Assembly (NCBI GenBank): GCA_016870155.1
Contig: VGCE01000006.1
Location: forward strand, 1-64,000
DNA length: 64,000 bases
Origin: Actinomycetota bacterium
GTDB lineage: Bacteria; Actinomycetota; Thermoleophilia; Miltoncostaeales; Miltoncostaeaceae
Reading direction: 5' to 3'
Shown: one piece after another, positions 8,267 to 17,425 of the stretch
How the letters are laid out: each line of letters starts with the position of its first letter
How positions within the stretch are numbered: position 1 is the first letter of the stretch
Notes under the pieces: generated by a model
What the model was told of the DNA's origin: nothing
Database searches by the model: none
The model's input: only the letters and a program-made list of their open reading frames with translations
Program-made: the position numbers and the translations under genes

Positions 8267-9400
8267 TTACCCCGTGATGCGCCGCACCATCTGGTTGGTG
8301 ACCACGTAGACGTTGCCCGCGCGGTCCTCGCCGAACGAGGTGACGCCGGGAATGCGACCGATGCGGCCGGTGATCTCCTCAGGTGCCCCCGGCGCCTTGG
8401 CATCGATGGTCCACGCGCGCCCGGTGCACCAGTCGGCGTACACGTACTTGCCTGCCAGCGACGGCGCACCCGGCCCGCGCACCACGTAGCCACCTGCCAC
8501 CGAGCAGTTGCCGCCCTCGTGCGGGTACTCGGCCACGGGGTCGGTCTCGCGGGCACCGCGCGGGCCGCCCTTGAGGTCTTGCGTGCCCTCGCGCTTGCTC
8601 CAGCCGAAGTCGAGTCCCGCCTGGCCCTTGCGCGCCACGTCGATCTCTTCGCGCTCGTTCTGGCCGACGTCCCCCATCCACAGGTCGCCGGTGTCGCGGT
8701 CGAACGCCATGCGCCACGGGTTGCGCAGGCCGAGCGCCCAGATCTCGGGGCGCGCCCCGGCCTGGCCGGCGAAGGGGTTGCCGTCCGGTACGGCGTAGCC
8801 CCTGCCCCCCTCGCGCCTGGAGGGGTCGATGCGCAGCACCTTGCCGAGCAGGCTGCCGAGGTCCTGCGCGCTGTTGAAGGGGTCCTTCTGGCCGCCGCCG
8901 TCGCCCAGCGCGATGTAGAGCATGCCGTCGGGGCCGAAGGCCAGCGCGCCACCGTTGTGGTTGCTGAAGGGCTGGGCCTGCGACAGCACCACGCGCGCCG
9001 TGCGCGTGGACACCCTACGGGCGCCCGGACGCGTGCGGAACTCCACCACGCGGGTGTCGCCGCGGAGGTTCGTGTAGTCGACGTAGAAGCGCCCCGACGT
9101 GGCGAAGTCGGGCGCGAAGGCCACGCCGAGCAGGCCCTGCTCCAGGCCTTCCGGCCCCACGCGGTCGCGGATGTCCAGCCAGGGCGCCCCGGGCTTTCCG
9201 CCACGGCCGATGGGCCGCACCACGCCGTCGCGCTCCACCACCAGCAGGCGCGATTCACCCGGTGCCTGCACCACGCCGAGCGCCGACCCGAAGCCCGAGC
9301 CCACCAGCTGCAGGCCCAGCCCGGTGGCCGCCGATGCGCCCACCGCGGCCGACAGAGCGCAGGCAGAGCCCACGGCGACGATGCTGGCCTTACACCTCAT
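8267..9400 (-). CDS. Secreted PQQ-dependent-type sugar dehydrogenase (soluble aldose dehydrogenase fold)
   Basis: A 377-residue protein with a Sec signal peptide (KASIVAVGSACALSAAVGASA) and a six-bladed propeller of the GDH-B/Asd family. Conserved signatures are NHNGGALAFGPDGMLYIALG, GLRNPWRMAFD and WMGDVGQNEREE. The family oxidises aldoses outside the membrane with PQQ; no PQQ synthesis gene is present in the window. I chose ATG 9400 over GTG 9418 because TACCGT lies exactly 6 nt upstream. It lies directly upstream of the exported flavo-oxidase, so both may act on extracellular sugars. Confidence 0.82.
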   Translation of the reverse strand: MRCKASIVAVGSACALSAAVGASAATGLGLQLVGSGFGSALGVVQAPGESRLLVVERDGVVRPIGRGGKPGAPWLDIRDRVGPEGLEQGLLGVAFAPDFATSGRFYVDYTNLRGDTRVVEFRTRPGARRVSTRTARVVLSQAQPFSNHNGGALAFGPDGMLYIALGDGGGQKDPFNSAQDLGSLLGKVLRIDPSRREGGRGYAVPDGNPFAGQAGARPEIWALGLRNPWRMAFDRDTGDLWMGDVGQNEREEIDVARKGQAGLDFGWSKREGTQDLKGGPRGARETDPVAEYPHEGGNCSVAGGYVVRGPGAPSLAGKYVYADWCTGRAWTIDAKAPGAPEEITGRIGRIPGVTSFGEDRAGNVYVVTNQMVRRITG

Positions 9401-9446
9401 GGCCTGACGGTATCCCACCCGGGGACCGTCGGCGGCGGAGATGGTG

Positions 9447-9701
9447 CTAGTTGACCTCGGCCGGCTCGATGACCGGCTGCACCACCCTGCTCACCGTGAC
9501 CGGCAGCAACCGCACGAAGGCGTTGAGCTCGGGCACCGATGCGCCGTCCCGGATGCCGTTCACGAGCCTCAGCAGCACGGCGACCTCGCGCGGCCCGAGA
9601 TCGGCCATCACCGGGTCGAGCGCCTCGACGAGCTTGGCCTTCATCGCGGGGTCGATCCCGGCGAGAGCGGATTCCAGATCAGGCGGAAGAGCATCTGACA
9701 T
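9447..9701 (-). CDS. Small hypothetical protein
   Basis: An 84-residue helical protein without signal peptide, cysteines or obvious motif (MSDALPPDLESALAG...). The ATG follows TAGAAT (reverse of 9708-9713) by 6 nt, matching the leaderless pattern. Its promoter overlaps the end of the upstream gene. I do not recognise the family. Confidence 0.55.
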   Translation of the reverse strand: MSDALPPDLESALAGIDPAMKAKLVEALDPVMADLGPREVAVLLRLVNGIRDGASVPELNAFVRLLPVTVSRVVQPVIEPAEVN

Positions 9702-9710
9702 GCAGCCATT

Positions 9711-10661
9711 CTACCCCACATGCGGCCCGCTCCCGGCGGACGGGTCGGTGCATGACCCGCCACATGCCGCATACAGGCGCCGCATGCGGGTGATGACCGA
9801 CTGGTGCGCTTCGGAGGGGATGCGCCCTCCAGCCGACAGCGCGGCGTGCAGCGCTGTGGACACCCGTTCGAGCGCATCGGCGGCGCCGGACGGCCCCGCG
9901 CGCATGCCCGCGGCGGCCATGGGCGCGAGTACCTCGCGGTCGAGGCGGCCGGGCACCATGTCGGGAAGGAAGAAGCCATCGCGCAGCACCGGGCCGGAAT
10001 CGCGATCGTCGATGAGGCATAGGAGCGGGGCCACCCGGCCACCGTCGCGGGCCACGGCGATGATCACCTGCTGCTGGCGAGAGGTCGCATCAACCGGGGT
10101 GCTCCATGCGGCGGCAAGGCGCGGGTAGGCGAGGGCACGCGCGGCAGGCGACGACGCGCGCGCGCCGCCGGCTGCCGCGCGTGCGTGGCAGGCGAGGCGC
10201 CCGCCGAGCACGGTGCCGCATGCCACGAGCAGATCGTCGCACGCGACGCCCCCCGCCACGCGAAGCCCATCGATGAGCCTGCCCATGACCGGATCGGGCA
10301 GCAACATCGCGACCTCCTCGATTGCGATCTCCATCAGGTGGGCGCGCCCCAGGCCCATGACCTCGTCGGCCAGGGCGCCGGGCCGGGCGATCCACCCGCG
10401 CGGCCCCGGCGTGCGTGCCGCAAACCGGCGCAGCGCCGCGTCGCCGTCGAGCTGCGCGCCGAGGTCGTCGAGGCACTCACGCACCGGCGCGCACTGCGGG
10501 GTCCACGATCGCGCCAAGCCTTCCTCCACCGCCCGTCGGGCGGCCACCTCATCGCCACCGTCGAGGAACGCCAGCGCGCGGTGATAACTGGCCAGCGGGC
10601 CACGTTCGCGCGGCCCTGCAGGGCCTGGCCGCGACGGCTCGGGGCGACGGGATGAGGACAC
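9711..10661 (-). CDS. Hypothetical protein, mostly helical
   Basis: A protein of about 316 residues with no signal peptide or membrane helix. It contains a short TPR-like segment near the start (YHRALAFLDGGDEVAARRAV), an alanine-rich middle, and a segment reading QQQVIIAVARDGGRVAPLLC that could be a beta core. I do not recognise the family. An in-frame GTG at 10682 exists, but GTG 10661 is preferred because TAGCGT (reverse of 10669-10674) lies 7 nt before it. Confidence 0.6.
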   Translation of the reverse strand: MSSSRRPEPSRPGPAGPRERGPLASYHRALAFLDGGDEVAARRAVEEGLARSWTPQCAPVRECLDDLGAQLDGDAALRRFAARTPGPRGWIARPGALADEVMGLGRAHLMEIAIEEVAMLLPDPVMGRLIDGLRVAGGVACDDLLVACGTVLGGRLACHARAAAGGARASSPAARALAYPRLAAAWSTPVDATSRQQQVIIAVARDGGRVAPLLCLIDDRDSGPVLRDGFFLPDMVPGRLDREVLAPMAAAGMRAGPSGAADALERVSTALHAALSAGGRIPSEAHQSVITRMRRLYAACGGSCTDPSAGSGPHVG

Positions 10662-10714
10662 CCTCCCGACGCTAGGCGCCACGCGCGCGCACGTTGCGCG
10701 CGCATCGTGCCGAT

Positions 10715-11514
10715 CTAGTTGCGGACCTGCACCGGGGTTCCACCGCGCACCAGGCGCGTGAGGCGCTGGATGTCGGCGTTGCGCATGCGGATGCAGCCAT
10801 GGCTCACGGCCTTGCCGATGAGCTCCGGCTTGCTGGTGCCGTGGATGGCCACCCGGCCGTTACCCCCGGCGTATTCTGCAGCACGTTCGGGAACGCCGTG
10901 AGCGGCATGACGATGGGCCCGAGGAAGGCCTTCGGATCGCCGGCGGGGATCACCTCGGCCACGGCGAAGTTGCCGACCGGCGCGGGCGTCTCGGGCTCGC
11001 CGACCGCCACGGGGAACGACCGGATCTTGCGCCCATTCCGGTACAGGTACAGCTTGCGGTCGCCCACGTCGATCACCACGCGAAGCGTGATGGGGCCGAA
11101 CACCATGTCGGCGGCGCGCACCCACGCCGTGCTGCCGTTGGGCCGCACGGGCAAGAGCACCTTCACCCAGCGCACGCCGGCCACCACCTTCACGCCGCGC
11201 ACCTGCAGCCACACGGGACCTGCGCCGAGGGGAGCGATGGGCTGCAGACGGCGCAGCGCCTTGCCGCCGGGCGAGGGGTTGGCGCGCGCCGTGGCCACCA
11301 CCAGCAACCTGCCGGCCCACGAGACCTTCGGGTCCGGCGGGGCCACGGGCGAGGGCGGGGCAACGGGCTTGGCCGGGGTGGTGGGGGTGGGAGCGGGGGC
11401 CGGCGCAGGCGTCGGCGCGGTGGGCGTGGTGGGCGTGGTGGACACCGGGTCCTGCGCCGCGGCCACCTGCGCGCCCATCAGGAGCGCGCCCAGGGCGGCA
11501 GTCATCCGTCGCAT
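10715..11514 (-). pseudogene. L,D-transpeptidase (YkuD domain), split by a one-base frameshift
   Basis: The N-terminal part encodes a signal peptide (MRRMTAALGALLMG), a Pro/Thr-rich linker, an SH3-like segment and the first half of a YkuD domain (LRVVIDVGDRKLYLYRNGRK, VGNFAVAEVIP). The frame then changes near 10874-10875. The rest of the domain continues in another frame with AIHGTSKPELIGKAVSHGC followed by IRM, which holds the catalytic His and Cys. One base is missing relative to an intact gene, between the CAG ending at 10876 and the TAC starting at 10873. This is either a decayed gene or a sequencing or assembly error. An intact version would cross-link peptidoglycan (3-3 links). Confidence 0.82.
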
Positions 11515-11587
11515 GGTCGGAGAGATATCCCAGCCTGCGACCAGCGACGCATTGGGGGTGCCGCCGCGCCATGCCATCATCCGGACA

Positions 11588-12292
11588 ATGAACCTTTCCT
11601 GGAGTGGCCTCGCGCTCCCCGCCGCCACGGGCTTCTTCCAGCAGATCGGCGACTGGGCCGCCGAGTACGGCTACCTGGCCATCTTCCTCGTGGTCGCCGG
11701 CGACGGCATCTTCCCCATCCTTCCCGGTGAGACGTCCATCGTGGCGGGCGCGGTATTCGCCGCCGAGGGCGATCTCACGCTGTGGGGCGTGGTCGTGGTG
11801 GGAGCCGTGGGAGCAGTGGTGGGCGACTCCATCGCCTACTGGGCGGGGCGCGGCGGCGCGCCGTGGATACGCCGCGCCGTCACGCGCATGGCGGGCGAGC
11901 ACCGCACGCATGCCGCCGAGCGCATGGTGAAGCGCCACGGACCGGCCCTGGTGTTCACCGGGCGCTTCCTCCCGGGCATCCGCATCGGCATCAACATGGC
12001 CTGCGGCGCCGGGCAGATGTCATATCGCCGATTCCTGCTGTTCGACATCGGGGGGGCCATCTGCTGGTCGCTGCAGGCGGCGCTCATCGGCTACTTCGCG
12101 GGCAAGGCATTCGCCAACCAGATCTGGGTTGCGCTGGTGGTGGCCCTGGGCGTGGCAGCCCTGGTGGCGCTGTTCGTGATAATCCGCGAACGGCGCATGG
12201 TGGCCCGGGAAGATGCCCTCGAGGCCGCGGAGGATCGCGCCGCCGCACTCTCCCCCGACCCCGCCAATGCCACGTCGAAGGAGAATGCGTGA
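11588..12292 (+). CDS. DedA/SNARE-associated family membrane protein
   Basis: A 234-residue multi-pass membrane protein. The DedA signature is clear: an amphipathic entry helix near residue 30, GDGIFPILPGETSIVAGAV, then GAVGAVVGDSIAYWAGR, then FTGRFLPGIRIGINMACGAG with the conserved R and P, and a final transmembrane helix. DedA proteins act as lipid scramblases or transporters, for example of undecaprenyl phosphate, and affect envelope homeostasis. It is divergent from the L,D-transpeptidase. The stop overlaps the GTG of the following secreted protein. Confidence 0.87.
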   Translation: MNLSWSGLALPAATGFFQQIGDWAAEYGYLAIFLVVAGDGIFPILPGETSIVAGAVFAAEGDLTLWGVVVVGAVGAVVGDSIAYWAGRGGAPWIRRAVTRMAGEHRTHAAERMVKRHGPALVFTGRFLPGIRIGINMACGAGQMSYRRFLLFDIGGAICWSLQAALIGYFAGKAFANQIWVALVVALGVAALVALFVIIRERRMVAREDALEAAEDRAAALSPDPANATSKENA

Positions 12293-13074
12293 CCCGCCGT
12301 CAGGTCGTTCGCCGGGCCGCCCGCGCCATCGCCGTCGGTTCGGCGCTCGCCACCTGCGCCCTCGTCGCAGCGCCGGCGGTGGCCGACGGCGGGCGCACCG
12401 CGGGGCCCGGGTCGGCGCTGCTGGCTGGCGCGTGGAGCGGCACTGCGAGCAGCACGAGCGACGCCGACTTCACCTTCCCGCTGAAGACCACCATGAGCGT
12501 GGCCGCAACGGGCCGCCCCGCGGGCACGGTCGACCTCGGTGCCCCGGTGAACTGCCTCGGTACATGGACCCCGGTGTCCACCACGGGGCGCGTGACCACC
12601 TTCGCGGAGGACATCACCAGCAAGGTGCCCGGCGGCGACTGCATCATGGGCGGCACGGTGCGCCTGTCCCCGGCCGGCGGCGGCCGCCTGCGCTACGTGT
12701 GGACCAAGGGCGATGACGACGGCAGCGTGGCCTACCTCGATCCGGTGGGCGTGTCGGGGGCGTGGACGGGAACCCTCACGCAGGCGGGGCTGGGCAGGGT
12801 GCCCATGCGGCTTCGCGTGGTGGGCGTGAGCGCCGGCCAGATGCACGGCATGTCGTACTACGACGCGCCGCTCTCGTGCAGCGGACGGCTTGAGCCACAG
12901 GGCAGCGGATCGCAGCGGCGCGCGGTGTTGCGCGAGGTGATAACCCGCAGCGCGAGCAGCGTGTGCGTGGGCATCGGCACGATGACGGTCTCAATGCGAT
13001 CCGACGGGCGCCTCTCGTATCGTTGGGAGGGCGGGGGCGTAATATCGACCGCGACGCTGAGGAGGGCCGGGTAG
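12289..13074 (+). CDS. Secreted protein with two tandem copies of a ~110-residue domain
   Basis: A 261-residue protein with an arginine-rich signal peptide (TRRQVVRRAARAIAVGS) that could be Tat or Sec. The mature part is an internal duplication. Each half begins GAWSGT or GAWTGT, runs through beta-rich sequence with two cysteines (NCLG/DCIM and SCSG/SVCV) and ends LRYVW or LSYRW. Matching cysteine positions suggest one disulfide per repeat. I do not recognise the family. It is coupled to dedA by a GTGA overlap and may be surface-exposed. Confidence 0.7.
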   Translation: MTRRQVVRRAARAIAVGSALATCALVAAPAVADGGRTAGPGSALLAGAWSGTASSTSDADFTFPLKTTMSVAATGRPAGTVDLGAPVNCLGTWTPVSTTGRVTTFAEDITSKVPGGDCIMGGTVRLSPAGGGRLRYVWTKGDDDGSVAYLDPVGVSGAWTGTLTQAGLGRVPMRLRVVGVSAGQMHGMSYYDAPLSCSGRLEPQGSGSQRRAVLREVITRSASSVCVGIGTMTVSMRSDGRLSYRWEGGGVISTATLRRAG

Positions 13075-13076
13075 GC

Positions 13077-13538
13077 ATGGGCACGCGCATTGACATCGAC
13101 GGCCGATCGCTGGCCGGGCGCATGCACGAGGTAGCGGCGGCTGATGAGGCCGTGCTGGTGATCGGCCGCCCCGTGTGCCCCGCGTGCCAGGTGACCGGCG
13201 CCGGGCTCGAGGCCCTGGCGGACGCCCGGCCGCGGCTGCTCATGGCGTTCGTGGAGATGTGGGGCCCAGAGGACTGGCGCGCCCGCGGCGAGGACGGCTG
13301 GCCCGATGGCGTGAGCGTGAGCCCGTCGGCCGTGCCCGCCACGGTGCTCATGCGCCGCGGCGAGGTGGTGGCCAAGCGCTTCGGCGCCGTTCCGGCCCAC
13401 GACCTGGACCGCTGGATGGACGACCACTTCGGCCCCGCCCATGCGCCTGTGCCCGAGGGCATCACCGCCGCCGAGCAGGAGGTGCTCGACCGCACCGCGG
13501 CCCGCCGGGCGCAGCACGACGCCGTGAAGGGGCGCTGA
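13077..13538 (+). CDS. Thioredoxin-like protein with a CPAC motif
   Basis: A 153-residue cytoplasmic protein with the redox motif RPVCPACQV near residue 35 and the cis-proline loop AVPATVLMRRGEVV near residue 90, as in thioredoxins. The WGPEDWRARGEDGW insert is atypical and the C-terminal tail is extended. It may be a reductase partner for a neighbouring protein. Its TGA overlaps the apparent CTG start of the photolyase, so the two are probably translated together. Confidence 0.7.
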   Translation: MGTRIDIDGRSLAGRMHEVAAADEAVLVIGRPVCPACQVTGAGLEALADARPRLLMAFVEMWGPEDWRARGEDGWPDGVSVSPSAVPATVLMRRGEVVAKRFGAVPAHDLDRWMDDHFGPAHAPVPEGITAAEQEVLDRTAARRAQHDAVKGR

Positions 13539-15042
13539 GCGCGCCCACCATATGGGTGCTCGGGGATCAGCTTGATCCCGCGGGCCCGGCGTTCCGGGGC
13601 CACCGCCCGGGCGAGGCCCGGGTGCTGATGATCGAGAGCGACCACGCCATCGGTCGCCTCCCCTACAACCGCGAGCGGCGCGTGCTGGTGATCGGCGGAA
13701 TGCGGCGGCTGGCCGACCGGCTGCGCCGCGACGGCTGGGCCGTTGAGCTGCGCCGCGCGCCCACGCTGTTCGCGGGCGTGATGGCCCACGCGAAGCAGGA
13801 GCAACCCGATCGCCTGGTGGTGGCCCACCCCACATCGCGCAGTGGCCTGGCGCTGGTGCAGCGCCTGCGCGACGCCCTGCCCGTGCCCGTGGAGATGCGC
13901 GAGCCCGTGGGGTTCATCACGCGGCCGGGGGAGCTCGACGAGATCCTGGGTAAGCGCGCGCCGCGCATGGACAGCTTCTACCGCGACATGCGCCGGCGGC
14001 TCGACATCCTCGTGGACGCCGACGGCCAGCCGGTGGGCGGCGCGTGGAGCATGGACAAGGAGAACCGCAAGCCGCCGCCGCGCACGCGCGACCTGGGGGT
14101 GCCGGCGCCGTGGCTGCCGCCCGCCGACGACCCGCTCGACGTCGCGCTTCGACGCGAGTTCGCCGCGCTGCCCGAGACCGGCGAGGGCGGCGAGCGCGTG
14201 ATGGCGGCCGATGCGGATGAGGCCGAGGCGGCCCTTGACCGCTTCATCGACGCCCGCCTCGCCGGCTTCGGGCCATACGAGGACGCCATGATGGACGACG
14301 ACTGGGCCATGGCGCACTCGCTGCTCTCGGGCCCCCTCAACCTGGGCCTGCTCTCGCCCGAGCGCGTGGCCCGGCGGGTGGCGGACGCCCTGGGCGACGG
14401 CGCTCCCATCGCGTCGGTGGAGGGCTTCGTGCGCCAGGTGATCGGCTGGCGCGAGTACGTATGGGGCTGGTACTGGAAGCGCACCTGGCGTGACGCCAAT
14501 GCGCTTGATGCCGAGGCGCCCGTGCCCGCAGCGCTGTGGGGCGGCACCACGCGCATGCGGTGCGTGCAGGTGGCCATGGACGGCATTCACCGGCGCGGGT
14601 ACTCGCATCACATCCAGCGGCTCATGGTGCTGGGCACCCTCATGCTGCTGCGCGGCACCCAGCCGTGGGATGCCACCCGGTGGTTCCGGGCGGCGCACGT
14701 GGATGGATCAGCCTGGGTGATGGCCCCCAACGTGATCGGCATGGCGCTGTACGCCGACGGCGGATCGATGATGACCAAGCCCTACGCCGCCAGCGGCGCA
14801 TATATCAACCGCATGAGCAACCACTGCCGCTCGTGCCCCTACAACCCGAAGTCGGCCACGGGGGCCGATGCCTGCCCCTTCACCACCCTCTACTGGGACT
14901 TCCTCGACCGGCACCGGGAGAGGCTCGGGCAGAACCCCCGCATGTCGCTGTCGATGCGAAACCTCGAGAAGCGGCAGGACATGCCGGCCATCCGCGCCCG
15001 CGCGCGCGAGGTGATGGCCGCCCTCGACACGGGAGTGGACTG

Positions 15043-15043
<1 letters not shown>
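13535..15043 (+). CDS. Iron-sulfur bacterial cryptochrome/photolyase (FeS-BCP, PhrB class), apparent CTG start
   Basis: A 502-residue flavoprotein of the CryB/PhrB clade; known members repair (6-4) photoproducts or sense light. The N-terminal IWVLGDQLDP begins the antenna domain. The FAD domain includes WREYVWGWYW and HHIQRLMVLG. The four [4Fe-4S] cysteines are present: one in MRCVQVAMDG, then NHCRSCPYNP and DACPF. No ATG, GTG or TTG precedes IWVLGDQ in frame. The only start giving a complete protein is the CTG at 13535, which overlaps the upstream TGA and follows GAAGGGG. Confidence 0.88.
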
Positions 15044-15768
<725 letters not shown>

Positions 15769-15789
15769 GGGTCGGGCCCGAGTGGGTGA

Positions 15790-15804
15790 AGGGCCGGGGG
15801 CCCT
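15790..15804. terminator. Short GC hairpin between convergent genes
   Basis: AGGGCC and GGCCCT form a perfect 6-bp stem with a GGG loop, in the 39-bp gap between the LOG gene and the convergent phosphatase gene. There is no T-tract, so it would be a weak or Rho-assisted bidirectional terminator. Confidence 0.35.
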
Positions 15805-15807
15805 GCC

Positions 15808-16800
15808 CTACCGCGGCGCCGGGGTACGCACCGGCACGCTCACCGATTCCAGCGTCGATCCGTCACGGCGCACCGCGCGCACGTCGATGGCGGCGGGCGA
15901 GGCGTCCACCTCGAGGAAGTGGTGCTCGGGCGCGCACTTCTTGAGGCCCGCCGGCAGGCGCACGCAGGGGTACACCTGCGCCCCGCCGCCTCCCGACACG
16001 ATGTAGGTGACGCCGCCGGTCACGATGCGCTCGTACGAGTGGTTGTGCCCGCTCAGCACCAGCGACACGCCGTGCTTGCGGAACAACGGCACCATCAGCC
16101 GCTGCTGGGTGGTGCTGGGCTCGTGCAGCCCCGCGGTGTAGGGCGGCTGGTGGATGGTGACGATGCGCACGGGTTCGCTCGTGCGCTCGAGGGTGCGGCG
16201 CAGGAACGCCAGCTGGGCCGATGACGACGGCTGGTTGCCGTCAAGCACGATCACCCGCACCGGCCCCTGCGTGAACGAGTACCAGCGCCGGGGGCTGGCC
16301 AGCCGGGTGGCCGTGGAGTTGCCGCCGAGGTCGTGGTTGCCCCAGGTGGCGCGCCACGGCAGGCCGGCTGCCAGCAGGCAGGCCTCGGGGCGGTCGAAGC
16401 TGGCGCGGGTGGCGGTGCCGTCCGGCGAGTAGAAGTTGTCGCCCGTGGTGAGGATGAACGACGCCGGGGTGGCCGCGTGGCTGGCGCACATGCCCTTGGT
16501 GACGGCCGCCTGTGCGCTGCTGCCGGTTCCCCAGTCGCCCTTCACGAGGAACCTGACCGAGCCGGCGGATGACGTGCCCGGGGAGGCGGCCGCGCCACCG
16601 GGCGATTGCGACGACGCCAGGGCGGTTCCGCCGAGGCCGAGGCCCAGGGCACCGGCGGTGATGCCGGCGATGCCCAGGGTGGCGACGGTGCCCAAGGTGG
16701 CGATGCCAGAATTGGTCGTGCCGCAGGTGGTGGTGCCTGCGGTCGCGTGCCCGCGTGGGCGGGAACGACGGGCTGCGTTCGGGCGATTCATGGGCGTCAT
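15808..16800 (-). CDS. Secreted purple-acid-phosphatase-like metallophosphoesterase
   Basis: A protein of about 330 residues. An N-terminal hydrophobic segment (LGTVATLGIAGITAGALGLG) is a signal or anchor helix after a basic, low-complexity start. The dimetal motifs are in order: VKGDWGTG, TTGDNFYSPDG, WGNHDLGG, TIHQPPY and SGHNHSYER. These match acid phosphatase type 5/purple acid phosphatases. It probably releases phosphate from organic esters outside the cell. The start is uncertain: GTG 16845 and ATG 16791 are also in frame. Confidence 0.82.
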   Translation of the reverse strand: MTPMNRPNAARRSRPRGHATAGTTTCGTTNSGIATLGTVATLGIAGITAGALGLGLGGTALASSQSPGGAAASPGTSSAGSVRFLVKGDWGTGSSAQAAVTKGMCASHAATPASFILTTGDNFYSPDGTATRASFDRPEACLLAAGLPWRATWGNHDLGGNSTATRLASPRRWYSFTQGPVRVIVLDGNQPSSSAQLAFLRRTLERTSEPVRIVTIHQPPYTAGLHEPSTTQQRLMVPLFRKHGVSLVLSGHNHSYERIVTGGVTYIVSGGGGAQVYPCVRLPAGLKKCAPEHHFLEVDASPAAIDVRAVRRDGSTLESVSVPVRTPAPR

Positions 16801-16875
16801 GCTTGCACCGCCTGCGGCGTCACCGGCCCGTGCGGGGTCTGGCACGAGCGTCGGTGACCGGGCACAGAGCGCTGT

Positions 16876-16881
16876 TATAGT
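16876..16881 (+). promoter_or_regulatory. -10 box TATAGT of the rpsF operon promoter
   Basis: TATAGT lies about 100 nt upstream of rpsF, and the opposite strand reads TATAAC, so the site could also serve the divergent phosphatase gene. The predicted leader is about 94 nt and carries a hairpin and a Shine-Dalgarno sequence, unlike the leaderless genes elsewhere. Confidence 0.45.
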
Positions 16882-16895
16882 CTCGTGCCTGCCGC

Positions 16896-16927
16896 GGCCG
16901 GGTGGGGCGCACTGCGCTCACTCGGCC
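16896..16927 (+). promoter_or_regulatory. Long hairpin in the rpsF leader, candidate S6/S18 autoregulatory site
   Basis: Left arm GGCCGGGTGGGGCGC and right arm GCGCTCACTCGGCC pair over about 14 bp with one bulged G and two G-U pairs; the loop is ACT. The rpsF leaders of several phyla bind the S6:S18 complex and repress translation. Whether this hairpin is that motif cannot be decided from sequence alone. Confidence 0.4.
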
Positions 16928-16981
16928 ATTACATGCGGCCAGCCAGACGAGCATCGCACGACCAACACCGGAGGACCGGCG

Positions 16982-17398
16982 ATCACCGCGTATCAGATCA
17001 TGATCATCCTCAACCCTGAGGCTGACGGGGAGCAACAGGCCGAGGTCATCTCGCGTGTGCGCTCGCTCATCGAGGATGGCGGCGGCACGGTCGACGACGT
17101 CGCCGAGTGGGGACGCCGCAAGATCGCCTACCCGGTGCGCAAGCAGGCCGACGGCGTGTACGTGGTGGTCACCTGCCAGACCTCGCCCGAGGTGCTCGAC
17201 GAGATCAGCCGCGTGCTCGCCATCACGAAGGACGTCGTGCTGCGCGCCATGCCGTTCCGCCTCACCGAGGCCGAGCTGGCGACGGTGCAGGCCAACGGCG
17301 TGCCGGAGCCCATCGACGAGCGTCCGGAGCGCGAGGAGCGCCCGCGCGGCGGTCGTCGCGGGGGCCCGGGTGGCGGCGGCCGCCGGCGCGACCGCTAG
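16982..17398 (+). CDS. rpsF: 30S ribosomal protein S6, apparent ATC start
   Basis: A protein of about 138 residues. It begins TAYQIMIILNPEADGEQQ and continues through the S6 fold (WGRRKIAYPVRKQADGVYVV). The C-terminus is a Gly/Arg-rich tail ending RRRDR. The Shine-Dalgarno GGAGGA sits 6 nt before an ATC codon at 16982, and no ATG, GTG or TTG is at that spot. The next ATG (17000) would delete the first beta strand. The codon is therefore either a genuine non-AUG start or a one-base error. First gene of rpsF-ssb-rplI-dnaB. Confidence 0.9.
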   Translation: MTAYQIMIILNPEADGEQQAEVISRVRSLIEDGGGTVDDVAEWGRRKIAYPVRKQADGVYVVVTCQTSPEVLDEISRVLAITKDVVLRAMPFRLTEAELATVQANGVPEPIDERPEREERPRGGRRGGPGGGGRRRDR

Positions 17399-17425
17399 TC
17401 GCGCAACCCCTTCCGAGGAGCTCAA

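Noticed and set aside
10874-10881. Programmed ribosomal frameshift in the L,D-transpeptidase gene
   Set aside because: The junction reads CAGAATAC with no slippery heptamer, and no nearby stimulatory structure was evident, so an indel is more likely.
17000-17002. ATG as the rpsF start codon
   Set aside because: It would remove the first strand of S6 and is too far from the GGAGGA sequence; the ATC at 16982 fits both homology and spacing.
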